DNA of 64,000 bases, taken from contig NZ_CP107904.1 of NCBI RefSeq assembly GCF_036013975.1, forward strand, positions 1,426,001 to 1,490,000, in the 5' to 3' direction. The stretch is from Kitasatospora sp. NBC_00458 (lineage in GTDB: Bacteria > Actinomycetota > Actinomycetes > Streptomycetales > Streptomycetaceae). This document shows, in pieces, positions 1 to 6,781 of this stretch; position 1 is the first letter of the stretch, and each line of letters begins with the position of its first letter. Both the position numbers and the translations under genes were made by a program. The notes below the pieces were generated by a model. The model was not told the DNA's origin and did no database searches. It worked only from the letters and a program-made list of their open reading frames with translations.

Positions 1-462
1 GGGTTCGGCGTCCTGCTGTTCGCCGGCGGGTTCATCCCGGTGATCGGGCAGACGGTGGTCCCCGTCCTGGGCTTCCTGGTCTCCGGCTTCTTCCTCACGG
101 TCGAGCTGACCTCGGTCGGCCTGCAGCGGCGCGGGGTGCCGCAGCGCGAGCGGATCCGGCTGCTGCGCTCCCGGCTCGGCCTGGCGTTCGGCTTCGGGGT
201 GCCGCTGGTGCTGGCCTTCCTGGTCCCGCTGGTCACGGTGGTCGCCATGCCGGGCGCGGTGGCCGGGGCCACGCTGCTGGCCCGCGACCTGGTGCCGGTC
301 GAGGAGGAGCCGGAGGACGAGGACGGCGAGGAGGACACCCCGTCCGGCGCCGACGCCGTCCCGGACCTGCCCGGGTACGACGCGCAGGGTCCCGTGCCGG
401 GCAACCCGTACGCGGGCACCCCGCCGCGGCCGGCCGAGCAGAACCCGTACCGGAGCGCCTGA
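1..462 (+). CDS. EI24 domain-containing membrane protein (5' end missing)
   Basis: The reading frame is open from base 1 and ends at a TGA at 460-462, so the N-terminal part lies outside the window. The visible 153 residues contain two hydrophobic segments (about residues 1-35 and 65-95) separated by a basic loop, with the pattern VVPVLGFLVSGFFLTVELTS typical of the C-terminal half of EI24/CysZ-like actinobacterial membrane proteins. The tail is acidic and then proline-rich (NPYAGTPPRPAEQNPYRSA), presumably cytoplasmic. CysZ proteins import sulfate, but no substrate can be given for this branch. A GTG at 40 is an internal valine rather than a start, because the homologous stretch runs upstream of it. 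A hairpin terminator follows directly. Confidence 0.8.
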   Translation, partial: GFGVLLFAGGFIPVIGQTVVPVLGFLVSGFFLTVELTSVGLQRRGVPQRERIRLLRSRLGLAFGFGVPLVLAFLVPLVTVVAMPGAVAGATLLARDLVPVEEEPEDEDGEEDTPSGADAVPDLPGYDAQGPVPGNPYAGTPPRPAEQNPYRSA

Positions 463-471
463 CCCGGCCGC

Positions 472-515
472 CCGAGGGGCGCCCGGTCCGGGGACACCGC
501 CCGGACGCCCCTCGG
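472..515 (+). terminator. Hairpin terminator after EI24 gene
   Basis: The outer arms 472-481 and 506-515 are perfect 10-base complements (CCGAGGGGCG/CGCCCCTCGG). An inner pair 487-492/500-505 (TCCGGG/CCCGGA) extends the stem after a bulge. It begins 9 bases after the stop codon. There is no U-tract, which is usual for actinomycete terminators. Confidence 0.6.
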
Positions 516-534
516 CTCACGGCTCACGGCTCAC
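514..534 (+). repeat. Three tandem copies of GGCTCAC
   Basis: A 7-base unit, GGCTCAC, is repeated three times exactly, immediately after the terminator hairpin. It is probably slippage-generated; no function is apparent. Confidence 0.7.
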
Positions 535-1165
535 GGCCATGGTGGCGCGACCGGCGCGCACCCCGGTGAGCGGCCCGTCACGCTGCGTCCGGCATCGCCC
601 GGTCCGGGTGTGAGGCCGCCCACAGGGGTTCGCCGATCTACTGCCGCCGATAGTGGTCGGCACCCGCACCGCCCGGCCCACCGGTGGCCCGACGCCCCGC
701 GCGGACCGGATCGGAGGGCGCGGGACACCCGTACCCGGCCGGAAGGACGCAGGCGGCGAGCCGGTTCGGAGCACTGGTTCGTCGACGATCCGGTCGAGGG
801 GCCCGGCAATTCACCAAAACGGACAAATCATCACGAAGCGCCCGCCATCGGTCGGGCGCTTCGCCGTTCCCCGCCCCGCGCCCACTACCGCCCGTAGTAC
901 CCCGTGCTTTTGCCGCCCGTGCCGGGCTCTGCCAAGAATGGCCCGTCGCCAGGCAGCGCGGACCGGTCCCCCGCCGCGCCCCGCCGACCCGCCCCGCACC
1001 TCCGCCGGGGCGGCAGGCCGTCCAGTACGCCGCCGCGGACCGCTCCCCCGAGCCGGCCCGCGCGGCATCCGGCGCCCACGCCACCGCCGAACGCGGTGCA
1101 CCGGCCCGCCCCGACGGCCACCGACGGCCCTGACGGCTCCCCGACGGAAAAGGATCGCCCGCTCC
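535..1165 (+). other. Gene-free leader region before the transglycosylase-like gene
   Basis: No coding frame here has convincing start, ribosome-binding site and protein features. The only clear structure is a perfect 11-base-pair hairpin, arms 834-844 (CGAAGCGCCCG) and 853-863 (CGGGCGCTTCG) with an 8-base loop. It could be a terminator or part of a regulatory 5' leader. Cell-wall hydrolase genes in Streptomyces often carry a cyclic di-AMP riboswitch, but I could not match its conserved core here, so I do not call one. Confidence 0.4.
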
Positions 1166-1831
1166 ATGCAGCTCAGCCATGCCCGCCGCAACTCGCTGAT
1201 CACCGGCATCGCCACCCTCGTGGTGGCGAGCGCGGCCACCGCCGCCCTCGCCATCCCGGAGAGCGGCACCGCCGTCGCCGAGGCCGTCGCCCCCGTGGCC
1301 GCCGTCTCGGCGGACGGTCAGCCGGTCGCCGGGCAGGCCGAGGCCGACGCGGCCGCCGCCCAGGCCGCGGCGGACGCCCAGGCCCAGGCCCAGGCCCAGG
1401 CGCAGGCCGACGCCGACGCCGCTGCTGCTGCCGCCGCACAGGCCCAGGCGCAGGCGCAGGCGCAGGCCGACGCCAAGGCCAAGGCCGACGCCGCCGCCTC
1501 CCGCTCCCAGGAGCGCTCGGCGCTGAACAGCAAGCCGGTGTACTCCGGCAGCCCGCGCGAGATCGCCGCCCAGATCGTCCCGGCCGGCCAGCTCCAGTGC
1601 TTCAGCAACATCGTGTCCCGCGAGAGCAGCTGGAACCCGACCGCCACCAACGCATCCTCCGGCGCCTACGGCCTGGTCCAGGCGCTGCCCGCCTCCAAGA
1701 TGGCCTCGGCCGGCTCGGACTGGCGCACCAACCCGGCCACCCAGATCAAGTGGGGCCTGAACTACATGAACTCCCGCTACGGCAGCCCGTGCGGCGCCTG
1801 GGCCTTCTGGCAGTCGCACCACTGGTACTGA
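1166..1831 (+). CDS. Secreted transglycosylase-like (SLT fold) cell-wall protein
   Basis: The 221-residue protein starts with a signal peptide (MQLSHARRNSLITGIATLV, hydrophobic core to about residue 30). An Ala/Gln/Asp low-complexity linker of repeated AQ and AD pairs follows (about residues 50-112), and then a compact C-terminal catalytic-type domain. That domain has SRESSWNPTATN with the likely catalytic Glu, GAYGLVQALP, and NPATQIKWGLNYMNSRYGSPCGAW, the standard motifs of soluble lytic transglycosylase-like domains. It ends two residues after HHW, as in actinobacterial aggregation-promoting-factor-like proteins. It probably acts on peptidoglycan outside the cell. The linker is encoded by repetitive CAGGCC/GCGCAG units, a likely site of length variation. 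A strong hairpin terminator follows, so it is probably monocistronic. Confidence 0.88.
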   Translation: MQLSHARRNSLITGIATLVVASAATAALAIPESGTAVAEAVAPVAAVSADGQPVAGQAEADAAAAQAAADAQAQAQAQAQADADAAAAAAAQAQAQAQAQADAKAKADAAASRSQERSALNSKPVYSGSPREIAAQIVPAGQLQCFSNIVSRESSWNPTATNASSGAYGLVQALPASKMASAGSDWRTNPATQIKWGLNYMNSRYGSPCGAWAFWQSHHWY

Positions 1832-1864
1832 GTCGGCCCCGGGCACACCCCGGCCCCCGGCACC

Positions 1865-1896
1865 CCGGGCCCGCAGGCACCCGCCTGCGGGCCCGG
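1865..1896 (+). terminator. Hairpin terminator after transglycosylase-like gene
   Basis: Perfect 14-base-pair stem (arms 1865-1878 and 1883-1896, CCGGGCCCGCAGGC and its complement) with a 4-base loop, 33 bases after the stop codon. Confidence 0.7.
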
Positions 1897-2020
1897 CCGC
1901 GTTCCGCCCCCGGCCCCCTGCGGGCTCCGGGGGCGACGGAGCGGCGCCCCCGCCGTTGCGGCCGCGGCGTGTCCGGCCACGGCGCCCGCCCGGGGTCTGT
2001 CCCGCAGCCGCGGCCGGGCC

Positions 2021-2026
2021 TACGCT
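2021..2026 (+). promoter_or_regulatory. Putative -10 box for a leaderless GntR mRNA
   Basis: TACGCT lies 7 bases before the ATG at 2034, the spacing expected if transcription starts at the start codon. No ribosome-binding site precedes the ATG, which supports a leaderless transcript. No convincing -35 was picked. Confidence 0.4.
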
Positions 2027-2033
2027 GGTCGCC

Positions 2034-2276
2034 ATGCCCTCCCACGGTGAGCGACTCGCGGAGCAGGTGGCGGCCGAACTGCGCGAGCGGATCCACTCCG
2101 GCGCGTACCCTCCCGGAATGCGGCTGCCGGGCCGCGGCCTCCTGGCCCGCCACTTCAACGTCGCCGACGAGGTCGTGGAGGACGGGCTCCGGATCCTGCG
2201 GGAGGAAGGGCTCGTCATCGACCGCGCGACCAGCCGGTTCGTGACCGGTCGCGGGGCGCCGCCGCCCGCGGGGTGA
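2034..2276 (+). CDS. Small GntR-family winged-helix protein
   Basis: At only 80 residues this is essentially a GntR-type winged helix-turn-helix with no effector domain. The fold signature runs LAEQVAAELRERIHSGAYPPG, then LPGRGLLARHFNVADEVVEDGLRILREEGLV. The usual GntR recognition-helix residues (S.R.LA..) are altered to GRGLLARHFNVADEVVEDG. Stand-alone GntR DNA-binding domains of this size are common in Streptomyces and usually belong to the YtrA-like or truncated groups; the target is unknown. No metabolic partner is adjacent, since the next gene is the convergent TetR regulator. Translation probably starts without a leader. Confidence 0.75.
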   Translation: MPSHGERLAEQVAAELRERIHSGAYPPGMRLPGRGLLARHFNVADEVVEDGLRILREEGLVIDRATSRFVTGRGAPPPAG

Positions 2277-2415
2277 CCCGCCGCCCGCCGCGGCGCCGTC
2301 CCCGACCCCGGTAGGCGCCGCGCCCCCGTGCCCACGGCGGCCCCGTGCCCAGCCGCCGTGTCCAGCCACCGCCGCGGCCGGTGGCCGCCCCGGGGCCGCC
2401 GCCCGCCCCGCCGGC

Positions 2416-3051
2416 TCAGCCCCGGCCGGCGCCCCGGCCCGCCACCGGCCGGCCCCACAGGGCGTGCCGCAGCAGCGGCAGGTGGGTGCGCGCGATTTCA
2501 TCGGCGGACAGGGAGGCGAGCGGCTGGAGGCTCAGGACGTACCGGGCCATGATCAGCCCCGCCAGCTGGGTGCCGAAGGTGCAGGCGCGCCGCCGGGCGT
2601 CCGCGCCGCCGATCCGGGCCGCGATCCGGTCCACCATCTCGCGCTGGAGCACCTCGGTGACCAGCAGCGCGACCTGCGGGTCCTGCGCGGCGCCACCGAT
2701 CATGGCCCGCAGCGGGCCTGCGCTCTCGGGCGCGTCCCAGACCCCGAGCAGCAGCCGCAGCGCCCGCTCGGGGAAAGTCTCCAGCTCCCCCTCCAGTGCC
2801 TCCGCGAGCAGCACCGCCGGGTTGCCGGCCAGCGCGAGCGCGTCCCCGAACAGGCCCTTCTTGGAGCCGAAGTAGTAGCTGACCAGGGCGAGGTCCACAC
2901 CCGCCTCGGCGGCCACCGACCGGAGGGTGACGGCGTGGTACCCCTCCGCCAGGAACCGCCGCCGGGCGACGGCCAGGATCTGCGCGCGGGTGTCGGGCCC
3001 GCCGGCCCGCCGGCCTCGGCGCACGGGCCCGCCTCCGGGGTTATTCATCAT
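2416..3051 (-). CDS. TetR/AcrR-family transcriptional regulator
   Basis: The N-terminal helix-turn-helix reads TRAQILAVARRRFLAEGYHAVTLRSVAAEAGV followed by LVSYYFGSKKGLF, the classic TetR DNA-binding domain (about residues 20-70). The C-terminal half is a helical ligand-binding domain with no recognisable ligand signature. The 211-residue length is normal. The gene is transcribed divergently from the MFS exporter at 3132 with an 80-base spacer, the standard arrangement for a local repressor relieved by an exported compound. Two consecutive ATG codons (3051 and 3048) are possible starts. Confidence 0.9.
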   Translation of the reverse strand: MMNNPGGGPVRRGRRAGGPDTRAQILAVARRRFLAEGYHAVTLRSVAAEAGVDLALVSYYFGSKKGLFGDALALAGNPAVLLAEALEGELETFPERALRLLLGVWDAPESAGPLRAMIGGAAQDPQVALLVTEVLQREMVDRIAARIGGADARRRACTFGTQLAGLIMARYVLSLQPLASLSADEIARTHLPLLRHALWGRPVAGRGAGRG

Positions 3052-3131
3052 GGTTGAAATGCTAGCCGCGGCGCGCCCACGCTGGCCCCGGTACGCACCC
3101 GCGCACCAGGGCCACAGGAAGAAGAAGCACC
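3052..3131. promoter_or_regulatory. Divergent promoter/operator spacer, TetR and MFS genes
   Basis: This 80-base spacer must hold both promoters and probably the TetR operator. It contains a locally AT-richer stretch around 3040-3065 with TTCA and TGAA half-sites 7 bases apart. No clean long palindrome is visible, so the operator position is inferred from layout. AGGAAGAAG before the MFS ATG can act as ribosome-binding site. Confidence 0.4.
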
Positions 3132-4640
3132 ATGACCACCGCCGCGCCCCCGGACCTGGCCGCCGCCCCCGGACCGGCCGTCCGCCACCGCACCGTCCTG
3201 CTCGTCACCTGCCTCGCGCTGGCCACCGTGGTCGCCGCCATGGCCTCGCTCAACGTGGCACTGCCGGACATCGCGCGGGCCACCCACAGCAGCCAGACCC
3301 AGCTGTCCTGGATCATCGACGCCTACAGCCTGGTGTTCGCCGCCCTGCTGCTCCCGGCCGGCGCGTTCGGGGACCGCTTCGGCCGTCGGCGGGCGCTGCT
3401 GGTCGGCCTGACGCTGTTCGGCGGCGCCTCCGGACTCGCCGCGCTGACCACCGACCCGAACGTGCTGATCGTGCTGCGCGGCGTGCTCGGCGTCGGGGCC
3501 GCACTGGTCATGCCGGCCACCCTGTCGACCATCACCGGCACCTTCCCGCCCGCCGAGCGGGCCCGGGGCGTCGCCGCCTGGGCCGCCGTGGCCGGTGCGG
3601 CGGCGGTGCTCGGGCTGTTCACCTCCGGACTGCTGCTGGAGCTCTGGCCCTGGCCGTCGGTGTTCGTGCTGAACGTGGTGCTGGCGCTGGTCGCCCTGGC
3701 GGGCACCCTGCTGTTCGTCCCGGAGTCCGCCGCCCCGGACGCGCCCCGGCTGGACACGGGCGGGGCGCTGCTGGCCGTGGCCGGGCTGGGCACCCTGGTC
3801 TACGCGGTGATCGAGGCGCCGACCCGGGGCTGGGGGGACCCGCTGACCCTCGGCGGGGTGGCCGCCGGGCTGGCGGTGCTGGGCGGGTTCGTCGGCTGGG
3901 AGCTGCGCCGGCGTCACCCGCTGCTGGACCCGAGGCTGTTCCGCGAGCGCCGGTTCGCGGCCGGCACGCTGTCGGTCACCTGCCAGTTCTTCGCCTTCTT
4001 CGGCTTCCTCTTCGTGATCATGCAGTACTTCCAGCTGGTCCGGGGCCGGAGCGCCCTGATGGCGGCGGTCGGCCTGCTGCCGATGGCGCTGGGGATGATG
4101 CCGGCGGCCCGGCTCAGCCCGCGGCTGACCGTCCGGTTCGGCGCCCGCGGCCCGTGGGTGGCCGGTCTGCTGCTGATCTCCGGCTCGCTGGCGGCGCTCG
4201 GCCTGCTGGGCACCGCCGGCCAGGCCTGGCAGCTCGCGGCGGTGCTGTTCCCGCTCGGTCTCGGGGCCGGGCTCGCCATGACCCCCGCGACCACCGCCAT
4301 CACCGAGGCCCTCCCGCCGAACCTGCAGAACGTCGGCTCGGCGATGAACGACCTGTCCCGCGAACTCGGCGGCGCACTCGGCATCGCCGTCCTCGGCAGT
4401 GTGCTCGCCGCCGTGTACCGGAGCCGGGTGGACGCCACCGGACTGCCCCCGCAGCTCGCCGACGCGGCCCGCTCCTCGCTGGCCGCCGCCTCCCGGCTCG
4501 GCGGCCCGGTCGCCGACCAGGCGCGCACGGCGTTCGTCGAGGCCATGCGCCTCACCCTGCTGACCGGGGCGGGTGTGGTGGCGCTGGCCGCCGTCGCGGT
4601 GGCGCTGCTGCTGCGCCCACGGCCGGCCGCCGCCTCCTGA
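3132..4640 (+). CDS. MFS drug exporter, DHA2 (EmrB/QacA) family
   Basis: The 502-residue polytopic protein has the length and hydrophobicity pattern of 14-helix DHA2 drug:proton antiporters. The conserved cytoplasmic loop motif A is present as GDRFGRRRALL after helix 2, and the first periplasmic segment carries NVALPDIARATHSSQTQLSWIIDAYSL, diagnostic of the family. It probably exports a toxic or signalling small molecule with proton exchange; the substrate is not predictable. The divergent TetR gene at 3051 is the likely regulator. A 13-base-pair terminator follows the stop. Confidence 0.93.
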   Translation: MTTAAPPDLAAAPGPAVRHRTVLLVTCLALATVVAAMASLNVALPDIARATHSSQTQLSWIIDAYSLVFAALLLPAGAFGDRFGRRRALLVGLTLFGGASGLAALTTDPNVLIVLRGVLGVGAALVMPATLSTITGTFPPAERARGVAAWAAVAGAAAVLGLFTSGLLLELWPWPSVFVLNVVLALVALAGTLLFVPESAAPDAPRLDTGGALLAVAGLGTLVYAVIEAPTRGWGDPLTLGGVAAGLAVLGGFVGWELRRRHPLLDPRLFRERRFAAGTLSVTCQFFAFFGFLFVIMQYFQLVRGRSALMAAVGLLPMALGMMPAARLSPRLTVRFGARGPWVAGLLLISGSLAALGLLGTAGQAWQLAAVLFPLGLGAGLAMTPATTAITEALPPNLQNVGSAMNDLSRELGGALGIAVLGSVLAAVYRSRVDATGLPPQLADAARSSLAAASRLGGPVADQARTAFVEAMRLTLLTGAGVVALAAVAVALLLRPRPAAAS

Positions 4641-4678
4641 CCCGGCCCGGCCCCGGGTCCGGCCCCGCCCCCGCCCCC

Positions 4679-4711
4679 GAGCGCGCCCCGAACCCCCGTC
4701 GGGGCGCGCTC
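4679..4711 (+). terminator. Terminator after MFS gene
   Basis: Perfect 13-base-pair hairpin with arms 4679-4691 and 4699-4711 (GAGCGCGCCCCGA and its complement) and a 7-base loop, 38 bases past the MFS stop. Confidence 0.75.
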
Positions 4712-4801
4712 CGCCGCTGCCGGCCGGTACCCGCCGCCACCCGTCCCGCTCTGTCCGAAATTCGCTGGCCGCGCGCGCCCGGCGCCCGGAAGAGTGATCG
4801 C

Positions 4802-5335
4802 ATGGACGATCTGACGCTCTCGGACGGCGTCGTCACCCTCTCGCCCTTCCGGGCCGACGACATCGACGCGCACCTCGCCGGGGAGGACGAGCAGCTGGTG
4901 CGCTGGCTCAACGGCGCACCGAGCACCCGGGCCGGCACCGAGGCGTACGTGCAGCGCTGCACCCTGCACTGGGCCACCGGCGGCCCGGCCCGTGCGTTCG
5001 GGATCCGCACCGGCAGCGGGACGGTCCTCGTCGGCACGATCGACCTGCGGTTCGCGCTCCCCGGCCTCGGCCCCGGACAGGTCAACATCGCCTACGGCCT
5101 CTACCCCGACTGGCGCGGCCGCGGACTGGCGACCCGCGCCGTCCACCTCGTCTGCGGGTACGCGGCGGACGAGGGGGCGGCGCAGGGCGTGATCCGGGTG
5201 GCCCCGGAGAACCACGCCTCCGCCGCCGTCGCCCGGCGGGCGGGGTTCCGGTACGCGGAGGCGGTGACCGAACCCGACGGCAGCCTCCTGGACCGGTACC
5301 TCCGCGACCTGGCGCCCGCCGCCGCCGGGCACTGA
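4802..5335 (+). CDS. GNAT-family N-acetyltransferase
   Basis: The 177-residue protein is of the RimJ/RimL-like GNAT type. Acetyl-CoA binding motif A is visible as YPDWRGRGLATRAVHLVCGYA, and the typical acceptor-side strand-helix is APENHASAAVARRAGFRYAEA. It should transfer an acetyl group from acetyl-CoA to an amine; the acceptor (ribosomal protein, small molecule or antibiotic) cannot be told. The ATG at 4802 is chosen because the family homology starts right after it (LTLSDGVVTLSPFRADD). It stands alone between the MFS terminator and a leaderless GT2 gene. Confidence 0.88.
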   Translation: MDDLTLSDGVVTLSPFRADDIDAHLAGEDEQLVRWLNGAPSTRAGTEAYVQRCTLHWATGGPARAFGIRTGSGTVLVGTIDLRFALPGLGPGQVNIAYGLYPDWRGRGLATRAVHLVCGYAADEGAAQGVIRVAPENHASAAVARRAGFRYAEAVTEPDGSLLDRYLRDLAPAAAGH

Positions 5336-5356
5336 CCCCGGCGGCTCCGGTACCGG

Positions 5357-5390
5357 CACCCCGCACCGGCACCCCGCACCCCGCACCCCG
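5357..5390 (+). repeat. Short CACCCCG repeats
   Basis: Four copies of CACCCCG, three of them in direct tandem at 5370-5390, follow the GNAT gene. Low-complexity intergenic sequence of no evident function. Confidence 0.6.
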
Positions 5391-5530
5391 CACCACCGGA
5401 CCGGCGCTCCCGGGCCCGCGCCGGCCGACGGCCCGTCCTGACGTGGACGCGTCCGGGGCAGCCGGTGAAGATATGGCGCACGCCCGTACGATTTGACGGG
5501 TATTGATCAGAATTACGGGCCGTCAGGGCT

Positions 5531-5559
5531 TTGCCACCGTTCGCAGACGCTCCTACGCT
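5531..5559 (+). promoter_or_regulatory. Promoter of GT2 gene (leaderless)
   Basis: TTGCCA at 5531-5536 and TACGCT at 5554-5559 are separated by 17 bases, the ideal spacing for the housekeeping sigma factor. The ATG at 5568 lies 8 bases after the -10, at the expected transcription start, and lacks a ribosome-binding site, so the mRNA is probably leaderless. Confidence 0.6.
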
Positions 5560-5567
5560 CCGGCCTC

Positions 5568-6584
5568 ATGCCCTCACCCCTGATCAGCGTCGTGCTCCCC
5601 GCCCACGACCAGCGGAAACAGTTGGCGGACTGCCTGGACTCGCTGCTCGCCCAGTCCTTCCGCGACTTCGAGGTCGTGGTGGTCGCGGACCGCTCCCCCG
5701 GCACCCCCGCCGGGCTCGCCGACGGCTACGCGGCCCGCCACCCGCAGGTCTCCGTGCTCCACCTCGACGCGGCGGTCGGCGTCGGGGTCGCCCGCAACGC
5801 CGGCGCGGCCCGCGCCCGCGGCGAGTACCTGCTCTTCCTGGACGCCGACCACCTGCTCCCGCCGGACGCGCTGGGGTCGCTGGCCGACCGCCTCGGCCGG
5901 ACCGGACCGGTGGACGTGCTGCTGTTCGGCCACACCCGGCGGCACGCGGGCCGGGACTGGCCGGGCGGCGCCGAGGAACTGCTGGCCGGGGCCGGGCCCG
6001 AGGTGCTCGGCCCGCTGGACCGCCCGGAGCTGCTGGGCGCACCGGCCCTGGCCTGGGACCGGCTGCTGCGCGGCGGGCACTGGCGGGAGCAGGGGCTGGC
6101 CTTCCCCGACGGCATGTACGAGGAGATCCCGCCGGTCCACCGCGCGATGCTGACGGCGACGCGGGTCGCGGTGCTGCCGCAGGTCTGCGTGCAGCTGCGC
6201 CGCCGGGAGACCGTCCACCCGGCCGGCTCGCCGGGCAGCAGCCGGTTCGACCTCTTCGACCAGTACGAGCGCTCCTTCGCCGCGCTGGACGAGCTGCCCG
6301 TCGGCCTCCCGGGCCTGGACGCCGCCCGGGACGCCGTGTTCACCCGGATGGTCCGGCACTACCTGTTCGTCTTCGACCTGGCCGGCTGCGTCTCCCGGGC
6401 CGAGCGGCCGCAGTTCTTCCACCGGGCGGCCGAGCACCACCGCCGGTTCCAGCCACCCGGCCACCGGCGCCCCGCCGGCCGCGAGGGCGTCAAGTTCTCC
6501 CTGCTGGCCGGCGGCGCCTACCCGGCCTTCGAGGTGGCCAAGCTGTCCCACATCGCCCGCGGCACCCTCACCGGCCGGCGGTAG
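5568..6584 (+). CDS. Family 2 glycosyltransferase
   Basis: The N-terminal GT-A domain starts at once with ISVVLPAHDQRKQLADCLDSL and has the metal-binding FLDADHLLPPDAL motif near residue 95. This is a cytoplasmic, nucleotide-sugar-dependent transferase. The second half (EEIPPVHRAMLTATRVAVLP, then RFDLFDQYERSFAALDELP) resembles the GT2 module that in Streptomyces is often fused to a CDP-glycerol glycerophosphotransferase in teichoic-acid-type polymer synthesis. Here the protein stops at 338 residues and the phosphotransferase module is absent. The sugar and acceptor are unknown. No polymer genes adjoin it, although a Stealth phosphotransferase lies 8 kb away. Confidence 0.88.
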   Translation: MPSPLISVVLPAHDQRKQLADCLDSLLAQSFRDFEVVVVADRSPGTPAGLADGYAARHPQVSVLHLDAAVGVGVARNAGAARARGEYLLFLDADHLLPPDALGSLADRLGRTGPVDVLLFGHTRRHAGRDWPGGAEELLAGAGPEVLGPLDRPELLGAPALAWDRLLRGGHWREQGLAFPDGMYEEIPPVHRAMLTATRVAVLPQVCVQLRRRETVHPAGSPGSSRFDLFDQYERSFAALDELPVGLPGLDAARDAVFTRMVRHYLFVFDLAGCVSRAERPQFFHRAAEHHRRFQPPGHRRPAGREGVKFSLLAGGAYPAFEVAKLSHIARGTLTGRR

Positions 6585-6781
6585 CCGGGAGGTCCGGAGC
6601 GCCCTGCGGGCGGCCCGCCCCCGGCGCGGGGCGGGTCAGACGTGCGCCGTGCCGCCGTCGGCGGCGAGGGCGGCGGCGATCCGGCGGTCGGGCACCGGCA
6701 TGGGTTGTACCGTGCGGCCGGGAACGGCTGCGATGATCGGCGGGAAGCCGCCGTCACCCCCGTCCCCGCCCGGGAGGACCC

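Noticed and set aside
463-1165. Possible cyclic di-AMP riboswitch before the cell-wall hydrolase gene
   Set aside because: Expected by analogy with Streptomyces rpf-type genes, but the conserved core sequence blocks could not be found; only a simple hairpin is present.
638-2458. Very long open frame on the minus strand opposite the transglycosylase-like gene
   Set aside because: Low-complexity Gly/Arg/Ala-rich translation that arises from reading a GC-rich gene backwards; no domain, start or ribosome-binding site, and the plus-strand protein has clear SLT motifs.
6636-6701. 21-residue minus-strand mini-frame MPVPDRRIAAALAADGGTAHV
   Set aside because: It has a start and stop but no ribosome-binding site or well-spaced promoter, and nothing shows conservation. 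Left out as a gene.
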